A stretch of 64,000 nt of DNA from Pseudomonadota bacterium (lineage in GTDB: Bacteria > Myxococcota_A > UBA9160 > JADFDR01). The number at the start of each line of letters is the position of its first letter. Position 1 is the first letter of the stretch. The DNA lies in NCBI GenBank assembly GCA_003353845.1, contig PIVT01000009.1:21126-85125 (forward strand), in the 5' to 3' direction. The position numbers were made by a program, and so were the translations under genes. The notes beneath the pieces were generated by a model. The model saw only the letters and a list, made by a program, of their open reading frames with translations, had not been told where the DNA came from and made no database searches. This document shows, piece by piece, positions 43,025-50,995 of the stretch.

Positions 43025-43325
43025 TTATCCTCCCCTTTTCTGAGTAGCAATAGGTGCTCGTATTTTTTAGACTCTGGTTTGTCATGGCGACCGCGCCGAG
43101 AACAGCATCTTCGTTCGTACGGACTGCATACCAAAAACATAAACCCTGGTTTTTAGCCGCATTACTATAAAGAGTCGGTCGGCGTATGACAAATAATCGG
43201 CCCTGATAAACGTTCTCATTGCACAAAGAATGTATTAATTCAGTTCCTGAATCGTATTTTTAATTCGTGATGAAACACGTACTAAGCCGTTCGTGCCCAT
43301 AAAGATAAGGGATAGAAAAAGAAAA
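43025..43325. promoter_or_regulatory. Divergent intergenic region between thiolase and MaoC genes
   Basis: About 300 bp, noticeably A+T-rich near 43040-43320, expected to hold promoters for both sides. No hairpin, repeat or supported ORF was seen; an 81-codon minus frame (42981-43226) overlaps the thiolase start and is unlikely to be real. Confidence 0.4.
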
Positions 43326-43790
43326 ATGAACGAGGACTTGGACTACTTCGAAGACATCGAGATTGGCAGGCGCTACGCGGCACCTCAACCGTATTGCGTA
43401 ACCCGGGAAGACATCATTGGATTTGCGTCGTCTTGGGATTGGCGCCCGTATCATGTCGACGAGCAGGCGGCGAACCAGTCGATGTTTCAGGGCCTCGTCG
43501 CTTGCGGCTCACATGTCTTCGCGATTTGGACACGACTCTCGCTACAGGCCCAGAGCGAAGCCCGAGCCCAAGCGACGATGGCAGGCTTGGGCTCCGAGAT
43601 GCGTCTAACGCAGCCGATTCGGCCCGGAGATAAAATTTCCTATTGCGGTGAGGTTGTGGCCAAGCGTCAATCGAAGAGCCGCAGTGATGCTGGAATCATC
43701 GAGACGCATCACGAATTACACAATCAGGATGGCCAGCTGGTGTTTCTCGTCGAGGGTGTCACCCTGGTTCAACATCGGCCACGCAGCTGA
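43326..43790 (+). CDS. MaoC-like hot-dog dehydratase
   Basis: 154 residues from ATG 43326. The single hot-dog fold has the N-terminal YFEDIEIGRRY, the hydratase-2-like motif DWRPYHVDEQAAN with the Asp and His expected of the R-specific enoyl-CoA hydratase centre, and SHVFAIWTRL. Family members hydrate enoyl-CoA in fatty-acid or sterol degradation. The upstream ATG-free frame from GTG 43293 adds only basic residues. AAGGGA stands 13 nt before the ATG, which is distant. It is divergent from the thiolase/DUF35 pair and may share its regulation. Confidence 0.85.
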   Translation: MNEDLDYFEDIEIGRRYAAPQPYCVTREDIIGFASSWDWRPYHVDEQAANQSMFQGLVACGSHVFAIWTRLSLQAQSEARAQATMAGLGSEMRLTQPIRPGDKISYCGEVVAKRQSKSRSDAGIIETHHELHNQDGQLVFLVEGVTLVQHRPRS

Positions 43791-43878
43791 CAACAAATCG
43801 GTCGGGGAAAATACAACACCTGTGCCAGGAAGCGCATAGAAAGTCTTTGGGTTCTGAGCCGCCGAGGCATTTCAAACT

Positions 43879-44658
43879 TCAAGCTAAATCGTTGAGCTTG
43901 CCTGACAAATACACCAGAGCCTTGCGCGGTATGAGAGAAACCAGTGTTACCAGCATGCGATTTCTAATTCCAGGGATGACGATAGGTTTGCTGCGCTTGT
44001 TTAGCTCTGCAATGGAAACACCGACGACTTTCTCAGGTTCGTGAGCGATCAAGTCTAGGAGTGCCTTCCTATGACCCAGACCCGCTCGATTCAGAAACTG
44101 CGTCTTGGTAACTCCGGCACAGAGACCCTGCACATACACACCTTTCTTACGCTGCTGGTACCAAAGAGATTCGGAGAAGGATGCGACAAAACACTTGGTC
44201 GCTACATACGTTGGCTGAATCGGTGTCGGCAAGTAATCGGTAATGGAGGACAGGTTAATCATGGCATCACCAGCCCGAGCGTTCTGCAAAAAGGCATGTG
44301 CCAGCGTCATCACAGCAAAGCAGTTGACCATCAGGATTTTTTGTTCGTCTTCGATGGCTGCTTCTGAAAAATCACCAAAACGACTATAGCCAGCATTGTT
44401 GACCAAGAGATCGTAGGGATCCCCCTGCAAGTGTTGAGCGCAGCGATCCAAACCTTCACTGGAACACAAATCCGCAACGAGGAAATCATGATGACCGGGG
44501 CCGTACTCCTTGGCCAATTCCTCCACCAATTCATTTAAGCGAGCTTCATTTCTTGCCACAGACATCGTATCAAAGCCCTCTTGCGCGAGTCCTTTCACAA
44601 ACGCTCGCCCGAGTCCTTCGCTTGCACCTGTGACGAAAGCTTTTTTTCGTACCCTCAC
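43879..44658 (-). CDS. Short-chain dehydrogenase/reductase
   Basis: 259 residues. N-terminal NAD(P)-binding motif TGASEGLGRAF, then NNAG (LLVNNAGYSRFG), the catalytic Ser in NLSSITDY and YVATK with Tyr and Lys in the YxxxK motif. The basic N-terminus MRVRKK and the hydrophobic C-terminal segment recall the SDR subgroup often annotated as DltE/YqjQ-like. GGAGGG lies 5 nt before the GTG start. It is divergent from a TetR gene, with a TTACAGTATTGTAA palindrome between. The substrate is unknown. Confidence 0.88.
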   Translation of the reverse strand: MRVRKKAFVTGASEGLGRAFVKGLAQEGFDTMSVARNEARLNELVEELAKEYGPGHHDFLVADLCSSEGLDRCAQHLQGDPYDLLVNNAGYSRFGDFSEAAIEDEQKILMVNCFAVMTLAHAFLQNARAGDAMINLSSITDYLPTPIQPTYVATKCFVASFSESLWYQQRKKGVYVQGLCAGVTKTQFLNRAGLGHRKALLDLIAHEPEKVVGVSIAELNKRSKPIVIPGIRNRMLVTLVSLIPRKALVYLSGKLNDLA

Positions 44659-44742
44659 ATGAGCCCTCCGCTGAATCGTTACCAGCCCTTATTTCCCCGT
44701 TCTTCCAAATATTTACTGACACCCTCGCAAGATGCACTAAAC

Positions 44743-44756
44743 TTACAGTATTGTAA
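44743..44756. promoter_or_regulatory. Candidate TetR operator
   Basis: TTACA-GTAT-TGTAA, a perfect 5-4-5 palindrome in the 126-bp spacer between the divergent SDR and TetR genes, 29 bp before the TetR start. Position and symmetry suit an autoregulatory TetR site. Confidence 0.45.
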
Positions 44757-44784
44757 AATTAAAACAAAACCCAGGTAACTAGAG

Positions 44785-45417
44785 ATGAGCACGGCCTTAA
44801 CCAAACAAGATGATGGGCGTAGCAAAAAGCGGCCGGGACAAGAGAGCCAAGCTGCAATTATCACCCAAGCTGCAGTCGAGCTCTTTGGTGAACATGGCAC
44901 CCACAGTGTTTCCATCGCACAGATTTGCACGCATGCAGATGTCTCCCGCCCCACCTTCTATCGATGCTTCAAGGACAAAGATGAACTCATCGCCAGCATC
45001 TACCAGTATTCTGTAAATGCTCACGTAGAAGAAATGCTGCGAAGTATTCAGATGCATGGATCGAAGGACGAGAAGTGGGTTCAAAATGCACTGGATAGTT
45101 TATTCGACGCCATCTTTGCACAGTCAAAGTTGGCACAACTGGTGTTCATTGAATCCAGCGATCCCCATTCTCCCGCATCTCAAATTGTGAATACTGCTTT
45201 TGAACATGCCGCAAATGTCATAAAGGTCTCGCTTGCCAAATATTCGGATGAAGAAGTGTCCCCGGTCTTCTTAAAATCCATCATGGCTGCATGCCAGTGG
45301 ATCGCACATGATGCCATGAAGAAGGGGCTGACAAAGGAAACCAAAGCCGAAGCCAAAAAGGCTGTGTATCAATTGGTTTGCCGTTCGCTTCTACCCAACG
45401 AAATCAAACAGAAATAG
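44785..45417 (+). CDS. TetR/AcrR-family transcriptional regulator
   Basis: 210 residues. The HTH at about 22-68 (ITQAAVELFGEHGTHSVSIA, HADVSRPTFYRCFKDKDELIA) is followed by a helical ligand-binding domain. It is divergent from the SDR gene and probably represses it and itself. The RBS is weak (GGTAACTAGAG before ATG). The 3' side is followed by 367 bp without genes. Confidence 0.9.
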   Translation: MSTALTKQDDGRSKKRPGQESQAAIITQAAVELFGEHGTHSVSIAQICTHADVSRPTFYRCFKDKDELIASIYQYSVNAHVEEMLRSIQMHGSKDEKWVQNALDSLFDAIFAQSKLAQLVFIESSDPHSPASQIVNTAFEHAANVIKVSLAKYSDEEVSPVFLKSIMAACQWIAHDAMKKGLTKETKAEAKKAVYQLVCRSLLPNEIKQK

Positions 45418-45784
45418 TTTCCTTTTCGAGCTGAGCTCAAGTTACTCGTAACCTACGCATGTTTTCACAGATGCCTGGTCAAGGAAGCCGTATGACAATT
45501 CACCGCGCGGCCAGGCATCGACCCAACAACCTTGAAATCCAACTTCCCTGCCCTATTCTCTCGGGCCGGGAGCGTGTCGCCCGGCCCGAAAGCATAAAGA
45601 ACGTCATAAGGCACAGCAGCTCTACAGAGTACCACGCCAACCGTCGATACCACTAATAACGGTCGGGTGATCAACCCCGGTAGGTTGCTACTATCCCCGA
45701 TCAAGAGGCCGCTGGAGACTAAGCAAGAGATGTATAGCCAAACCTTTCTTCGACCCTACAAAGGCACGCGCAAGGAGAAACGCG
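45418..45784. other. Intergenic region with a GC-rich hairpin
   Basis: A 367-bp gap between the TetR and malonyl-CoA decarboxylase genes. It contains a perfect 10-bp inverted repeat, TCGGGCCGGG (45561-45570) with CCCGGCCCGA (45580-45589), loop 9 nt. No U-tract follows. It may end the TetR transcript with Rho or fold in a leader. The promoter for the next gene should lie near 45650-45750. Confidence 0.45.
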
Positions 45785-47272
45785 ATGAATGATCAAAAGA
45801 TCAAGCGCGCTGATTTTCTTGACCGCACCCTTAAGCAGTTGCGTTCTACCTGGTCAGATGTGAGTCGAAATATTCGTGGCGGCGATCAGGTCATCCACTT
45901 CAATCCGAATTTATCAGATGAAGATTTGGGTCGGCTGCACGATCTCATCGAACGCTGCTTAGAAGCGCCTTCTGGTGAAGTGTCTGCGCGGGCCTTGGCA
46001 GCTCGAATCGGACAGAGTTATATGTCGCTGAGTCGCGCTGGCCGAGAGCGCTTCTTAATTCTATTGGCAACGGACTTTTGCGTGGATGAAGATGACATCA
46101 GGGTGGCGGCTCGCGCGTATACCAAATGCAAGGTTCCTGAACTTCTACCGAAACTCCGTCGTGAGCTACGGACACAGTTGGATGCACCCAGGATCCGCTT
46201 ACTAACGCAATTTAACGCCTTGCCGGATGGTGTTAAGTTTTTAGTGGATCTACGAGAAGAATTGATTTCACTGAACACCGAAAAGAATCCGAGATTATTG
46301 GGCCTCACCTCAGATCTCAAATGGTTGCTGTCGAGTTGGTTTGATATCGGTTTTTTGAAGCTTGAACAGCTTACATGGGACTCCCCCGCAGCCTTACTTG
46401 AAAAGCTTATTGAATATGAAGCGGTCCATGAAATTGCCAGTTGGGATGATCTAAAAAATAGATTGGATACGGATCGCAGGTTGTTTTCATTTTTCCATCC
46501 CAGTATGCCGGGCGAACCTTTGATCTTTGTGCAAGTCGCCTTGGTAAATGGTCTCGCGGACAATATACATGTCCTTCTCGACCCGACTGCCCCAATCCTC
46601 GATGCGAGAGAAGCGGACACCGCGATCTTCTACTCCATCTCGAATGCGCAGCGAGGCTTGGTCGGAATCAGCCTTGGCAACCATCTAATTAAACAAGTTG
46701 TTGCGAGTCTCAAGCAGGAGCTTCCTCATCTTAAGAAGTTTTCGACCTTGTCGCCGATCCCTGGTTTTATGGCATGGCTCGATGCACAACTGGATACGAC
46801 AGGGCTCACAGCATTCAATGATCGAGAGAAGAAGACATTAGAAGGCCTGGCAAGAAAGCTGGGGCTTGATCCTAAATTGCGATCATTTATGGGTGTACCG
46901 GGCTGGTATAAAAATCCAGAGATTGCCGGAGCGCTTGAGGCTCCGCTCAAGCGCTTATGTGCTTACTACCTGAATCTGAAGCGAGAAGGCGGTGTTAATG
47001 TAGTGAACTCTGTGGCCCATTTTCACTTAAGCAATGGTGCCGTCATCGCGCGATTGAACTGGCATGGCAATACATCAGACAAGGGAATTGCTCGCTCTGC
47101 CGGGATTATGGTGAACTACCTCTACGACCTCGACTCGATTGATCAAAATAGCGAGGCCTATTCTCATACGGGAGAGGTAGCCATGGCACATGCGGTGAAG
47201 GTATCCGTAGAGAAGCTGACCAAGGAAATCCCGCTTCGCGATCTCGTGGCGCCATCCCGGAAAAAGGCGTGA
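45785..47272 (+). CDS. Malonyl-CoA decarboxylase
   Basis: 495 residues. It converts malonyl-CoA to acetyl-CoA and CO2. The N-terminal helical domain (about 1-180) precedes the GNAT-like catalytic domain. Recognisable segments are HPSMPGEPLIFVQVAL, FYSISNAQRGLVGISLGN, FSTLSPIPGFMAWL and the C-terminal VAHFHLSNGAVIARLNW with GIMVNYLYDL; the FHLSNGA region carries the catalytic His and Ser typical of MCD. AAGGAG lies 7 nt before the ATG. No malonate transporter or malonyl-CoA synthetase is adjacent, so it probably serves fatty-acid or odd-chain catabolism. Confidence 0.93.
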   Translation: MNDQKIKRADFLDRTLKQLRSTWSDVSRNIRGGDQVIHFNPNLSDEDLGRLHDLIERCLEAPSGEVSARALAARIGQSYMSLSRAGRERFLILLATDFCVDEDDIRVAARAYTKCKVPELLPKLRRELRTQLDAPRIRLLTQFNALPDGVKFLVDLREELISLNTEKNPRLLGLTSDLKWLLSSWFDIGFLKLEQLTWDSPAALLEKLIEYEAVHEIASWDDLKNRLDTDRRLFSFFHPSMPGEPLIFVQVALVNGLADNIHVLLDPTAPILDAREADTAIFYSISNAQRGLVGISLGNHLIKQVVASLKQELPHLKKFSTLSPIPGFMAWLDAQLDTTGLTAFNDREKKTLEGLARKLGLDPKLRSFMGVPGWYKNPEIAGALEAPLKRLCAYYLNLKREGGVNVVNSVAHFHLSNGAVIARLNWHGNTSDKGIARSAGIMVNYLYDLDSIDQNSEAYSHTGEVAMAHAVKVSVEKLTKEIPLRDLVAPSRKKA

Positions 47273-47301
47273 ACGGAAGCAACGCGTAACGAGCCCGTGG
47301 G

Positions 47302-47766
47302 TCAAGTCTCATCCTGGGATTGCGTGTCAGGTGCTGCCGGTGGGTCGTCCGCCAAAGGAATTTCCGGCGCCGATACCTGCTCAGCGTGAATCGTGATGGT
47401 GACTCGTTGGGCCCCCGCTTCATCGAAGGGGTATTCATCGACATTCATGTAATGGCGGGCAATGGAGTTCACGAAAGAACGATCGGGATCGTCCGTCAAC
47501 TCAGCAATCCCGCGCACCTCCACATAGATGTTGGGATTGTTGCGGTGAGGAACCGAGATGGCCACCCTTGGATCCTGCAGCAGATTCTTATACTTCATGC
47601 GTGATTTAAGCGTACTCACACGAATGTGTTGACCATCGAAGATCAGAGCCACCGGATTAACGGAGAGACGCCCATCGGGTCGGAGAGTGGCCAGGTGTCC
47701 AGTCGGAAGATCCTGCAAAATATAGTGATGGCTTTCAGGGATCGGTTTCGTCTTGGGAAAAGTCAT
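47302..47766 (-). CDS. Pyridoxamine 5'-phosphate oxidase-like (PPOX class, FMN/F420-type) protein
   Basis: 154 residues from ATG 47766, chosen because AAGGAG stands 4-5 nt before it. A split-barrel fold with GHLATLRPDGRLSVNPVALIFD, STLKSRMKYKNLLQDPRVAISV and YVEVRGIAELTDD places it in the PPOX-class F420/FMN-dependent family (TIGR03618-like). Such proteins reduce or oxidise small cofactors or xenobiotics. A 20-bp perfect inverted repeat lies in the 122-bp gap between this gene and the upstream MarR gene on the same strand. Confidence 0.85.
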   Translation of the reverse strand: MTFPKTKPIPESHHYILQDLPTGHLATLRPDGRLSVNPVALIFDGQHIRVSTLKSRMKYKNLLQDPRVAISVPHRNNPNIYVEVRGIAELTDDPDRSFVNSIARHYMNVDEYPFDEAGAQRVTITIHAEQVSAPEIPLADDPPAAPDTQSQDET

Positions 47767-47800
47767 AACACTCCTTTCATCATTTGATACCGGATGAGGC

Positions 47801-47855
47801 GACTGGGGCAAGGGATTCTGCTGGAGGGCATGACGCAGAATCCCTTGCCCCAGTC
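47801..47855. repeat. Perfect 20-bp inverted repeat with 15-nt loop
   Basis: The left arm GACTGGGGCAAGGGATTCTG at 47801-47820 is the exact reverse complement of the right arm at 47836-47855. It sits between the MarR gene (ends 47889) and the PPOX-class gene (starts 47766), both minus strand. No U-tract follows on either side. It could be a structured leader, a transcript-end stabiliser, or a REP-like palindrome. Confidence 0.75.
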
Positions 47856-47888
47856 TCCGTTCTCAGGAAGCAAAAGACCCAGTATTGC

Positions 47889-48410
47889 CTATTCAGAATC
47901 TGCCGCTTCAAACGCATCCAACAAATCCCGCAGCGAAGCTGCGATGCGCTTGCGCTCAGCACTGGACAACTCGCGGAACAACTCCTCATGCGCTTTCACA
48001 TCCTCTTGAAGCATGCGCGTCACACTGCGCTCACCTTTCTTTGAAAGTGATATCCGAGTGCCACGACCATCCGCGGGGTCCGGTTCCCGCGTCAACAGCC
48101 CCGCTTTCTCCAAGCGCTGAATCGCCTTGGTGAGACCACCTGAGGTAATCGCCAGGTAGCGGTTGATCTGCTTGGGTGACATGGCCCCGGAGAAGCACAA
48201 CATCGATAGCACCGAGTAATCGGAATACTGCAGACCGTGAGGCCGCAACTTCTCCTGGTAAAAGGCATCGACCCGGCGGCTCAGCCGTCCCGCCCACATG
48301 ATGATCAGGATGGTGGTGGGGTCAACGCCATTGACACCGGCAAGCATGCTCTCAGGCACCTCGCCCCTGCGCAAATCGGTCTCGAGTTTTTTCAGATCGA
48401 GGTCACTCAT
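47889..48410 (-). CDS. MarR-family transcriptional regulator
   Basis: 173 residues. The winged HTH spans about 60-130, with SPKQINRYLAITSGGLTKAI as recognition region and the wing LLTREPDPADGRGTRISLS, flanked by dimerisation helices. GAGGAG lies 5 nt before the ATG. It is divergent from the MBL-hydrolase/sulfotransferase/FAD-oxidoreductase operon with a 110-bp spacer that contains a CTTCCTAGGAAG palindrome, so it is the likely regulator of that operon. Confidence 0.92.
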   Translation of the reverse strand: MSDLDLKKLETDLRRGEVPESMLAGVNGVDPTTILIIMWAGRLSRRVDAFYQEKLRPHGLQYSDYSVLSMLCFSGAMSPKQINRYLAITSGGLTKAIQRLEKAGLLTREPDPADGRGTRISLSKKGERSVTRMLQEDVKAHEELFRELSSAERKRIAASLRDLLDAFEAADSE

Positions 48411-48451
48411 GGAATCTCCTCAGAAGCTGGACAATTACCGCTTGCATTAAT

Positions 48452-48463
48452 CTTCCTAGGAAG
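48452..48463. promoter_or_regulatory. Candidate MarR operator
   Basis: CTTCCTAGGAAG is a perfect 12-bp palindrome between the divergent MarR gene and the MBL-hydrolase operon, 42 bp before the MarR start and 58 bp before the hydrolase start. Operator function is inferred from position and symmetry. Confidence 0.45.
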
Positions 48464-48520
48464 GTACTTTAGTTCTTCGAAAGCTATTTCGCCACACTTT
48501 AAATGCCCAGGAGATCCTCA

Positions 48521-49798
48521 ATGAGCAATCCGGAAATCAACGATATTGAGAATATCGATCAGTCCATCGGAGGGACTGTCTTCGAACGATTTTTCACCGG
48601 CCAACGCGAAGCCCGTGAAGTCGCCCCCAAAACCTTTTTCATGACTGCCGATTACGTGAACATTGCCGTATTTGAAACCTCCGAGGGCCTGCTTATGGTG
48701 GACAGTGGCACCAAGGAAGCCGCTCAATCCACCTACGATGAAATCCGCAAGCACACACAGGCCCCCCTGCACGCGGTCGTGTACACCCACGGTCACCTGG
48801 ATCACGCCTTCGGACTGAAGCCCTGGCTTGAAGCCGGCGAAAAGCCGCGCGTCATCGCCCAGGAGAATATGATCGATCGCTTCAATACCTATCGGAAAAC
48901 AGGCCGCATGAACGCTCACATCAATGAAGTTCAGTTCGGCATCGACGCTGGCCTGGTTCAATGGCCCACTGAAATGGACGACTTTGTCTGGCCCGACCTC
49001 ACTTATCATGATCGCCTTACCCTCAACATTGGCGGAGAGCGCTTCGAGGTCTACGCAGCCAAAGGTGAGACGGACGACGCCAGTTGGGTCTGGGCGCCCG
49101 AGCGCAGCATCGTCTGCACCGGAGACCTGTGGGAAGGCATGCTGCCCAACTGCGGCAACCCTCAGAAGGTGCAACGCTACCCCGAAGGCTGGGCCGATGC
49201 GCTGGAGGCCATCGCCTCGGTGGGATCAGACATGCTCCTGCCTGGCCACGGCATGCCCGTCGAAGGTGCCGATACGATCCGCGAGTGCTGCATGAACACT
49301 GCGGTCACACTGCGCGGCATCGTCGAAACTGTCCTTGTGGGCTTGAACAAGGGGCAAAAGCACGAGGAAATTATCGCACAGATCGAAATCCCGGAGGATA
49401 TGCGCAAGCACGCCTACCTCGATCCACTGTATGACCGGGCCGAGTTCATCGCTCGCAACGTCATCCGTATGTACGGTGGCTGGTGGGACGGTTGGTCCTC
49501 CAGTGTCATCCCTGCACCCATGGCCACACGTGCTATTGAAGTTGCCAACCTGGCCGGTGGAGCCAGTGTCCTGGTCAAGCGCGCCCGGGAGATCAGTGCC
49601 AATGACCCCGCCCTCGCCTGCCACCTGGCCGAGTGGGCTGCCCTGGCCGAGCCCCAAAACCGCGACGCCCAGCAATGCGTAATCGACATCTTCAAAACTC
49701 GGGCCGACGGAGAAATCTCACTCATGGGTCGAGGAATTTTCTCGCACGCTGTGCGCAAAGCAGAGAAAGCCATCGCAGCCATGGAAGAGAACGCGTAA
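48521..49798 (+). CDS. Alkylsulfatase-like metallo-beta-lactamase-fold hydrolase
   Basis: 425 residues from ATG 48521 (AGGAG 8 nt upstream). The MBL domain has THGHLDH at 89-95, Asp61 in MVDSG, and LPGHGMPVEG for metal binding. The C-terminal half has RMYGGWWDGWSS and LAGGASVLVKRAREI, typical of the alkylsulfatase dimerisation domain of SdsA1/YjcS-like enzymes. The C-terminal SCP2-like substrate domain found in full-length alkylsulfatases (about 650 residues) is missing. It leads an operon with a sulfotransferase gene 17 bp downstream. Hydrolysis of a sulfate ester is plausible, but other esters are possible. Confidence 0.88.
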   Translation: MSNPEINDIENIDQSIGGTVFERFFTGQREAREVAPKTFFMTADYVNIAVFETSEGLLMVDSGTKEAAQSTYDEIRKHTQAPLHAVVYTHGHLDHAFGLKPWLEAGEKPRVIAQENMIDRFNTYRKTGRMNAHINEVQFGIDAGLVQWPTEMDDFVWPDLTYHDRLTLNIGGERFEVYAAKGETDDASWVWAPERSIVCTGDLWEGMLPNCGNPQKVQRYPEGWADALEAIASVGSDMLLPGHGMPVEGADTIRECCMNTAVTLRGIVETVLVGLNKGQKHEEIIAQIEIPEDMRKHAYLDPLYDRAEFIARNVIRMYGGWWDGWSSSVIPAPMATRAIEVANLAGGASVLVKRAREISANDPALACHLAEWAALAEPQNRDAQQCVIDIFKTRADGEISLMGRGIFSHAVRKAEKAIAAMEENA

Positions 49799-49815
49799 CG
49801 AAGGGAGACACTGAA

Positions 49816-50979
49816 ATGTTCTTTAACTTCAGGCTCTACTTCAAGGTGATGGGGCTTGTCCTTATGGATAAGCCCACACCCAAGCGGCTGGCCGTTCATC
49901 TTACGCTTCTCTTTTTAATCGCATTATGGGCGGCTTTCAACGCAGTCTTTCTGCTACTTGATTACGTGTTAACCCCTCTCTTTCAGAAGACCGAGATCAA
50001 GCAGCCTGTCTTTATTGTGGGCAATGCGCGCAGTGGCACCACGTTTTTTCATCGACTGCTATGTGGTGATGAAGAGCGGTTTACTTACTTTCGGATGTGG
50101 GAATTGCTCTTTCCCTCAGTGATTCAGAAGAAGTTCATCCGAGGAAGTTTCGGCTTGTTTGAGAAGTGTTTCCCCAAGACTTTTCAGTCGCTGGTCAAGT
50201 GGGAGGCCGGACTCTTCCCAGAGCTTTCGAAACAACACCCCATCGGTATCAACAAGCCCGAGGAGGACGAGCTCATCCTGCTCATGTCCTTTTCCTCAGC
50301 CATGGTCAACATTTTCTTTCCCTACACGGAACAGCTCACCGAGATCGCCCTCTTCGAACAACAGCCCGAGCACCTGCGCAAACGGATCCTCGGCTTTTAC
50401 CGCACTTGCGTCCAGCGACAACTCTACCTTCACGGTGGCAACCGCAGTTTGGTAAGCAAAAACCCCGCCTTCGTCGCCAAGATGGGGGACCTCTCCAAGG
50501 AGTTTCCCGACGCGAAATTTATTTATCTCGTGCGCAACCCCTTCGAAACCATCCCCAGCCTGCTCAAGCTGCTTACAAGTATGTGGGAAGGGTTGGGCAT
50601 CGATATCAATCATGCCGAGAAAGCCGTGCGGCAACTCGTTGTCGGTTCCATTCATGACTACTACTACGCGCTGGAGACCATGGATCAATTGCCCGCCGAC
50701 CGCTTCTCCATCGTCCAGTACAACGACCTGGTGAGCGACCCCAAGACCACAGTGGAAGAAGTGTACAAGAAGCTACAACTCGAGATCTCGCCGGAGTTTG
50801 CAGACAAGCTCAGCGCCGAGCGTAAACGCCAAAAGCGCTACCACAGCGAAAACGCCTACTCCCTCGAAGAATTTGGTGTTGACCCCGAGTGGCTTGCCAA
50901 AGAACTCGGACCGTTCATGGAGCGATTCGGTCTAAATCCCGAGGACGCACCCAAGGACGAAACCAAAGAAATGTTGTGA
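49816..50979 (+). CDS. Membrane-anchored sulfotransferase family protein
   Basis: 387 residues from ATG 49816 (GGGAG about 9 nt upstream). A hydrophobic segment at about 24-50 anchors it. The PAPS 5'-phosphosulfate loop is GNARSGTTFFHR at 69-80, and the 3'-phosphate motif is FIYLVRNPFETIPSLLKLL; LVSKNPAF is the conserved KxP segment of this sulfotransferase branch (Sulfotransfer_3 type). It would transfer sulfate from PAPS to an acceptor. It is encoded between an alkylsulfatase-like hydrolase and an FAD oxidoreductase with gaps of 17 and 16 bp, an unusual combination of sulfate-adding and sulfate-removing families. Confidence 0.88.
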   Translation: MFFNFRLYFKVMGLVLMDKPTPKRLAVHLTLLFLIALWAAFNAVFLLLDYVLTPLFQKTEIKQPVFIVGNARSGTTFFHRLLCGDEERFTYFRMWELLFPSVIQKKFIRGSFGLFEKCFPKTFQSLVKWEAGLFPELSKQHPIGINKPEEDELILLMSFSSAMVNIFFPYTEQLTEIALFEQQPEHLRKRILGFYRTCVQRQLYLHGGNRSLVSKNPAFVAKMGDLSKEFPDAKFIYLVRNPFETIPSLLKLLTSMWEGLGIDINHAEKAVRQLVVGSIHDYYYALETMDQLPADRFSIVQYNDLVSDPKTTVEEVYKKLQLEISPEFADKLSAERKRQKRYHSENAYSLEEFGVDPEWLAKELGPFMERFGLNPEDAPKDETKEML

Positions 50980-50995
50980 ACCAAAGGAGCCTCTC

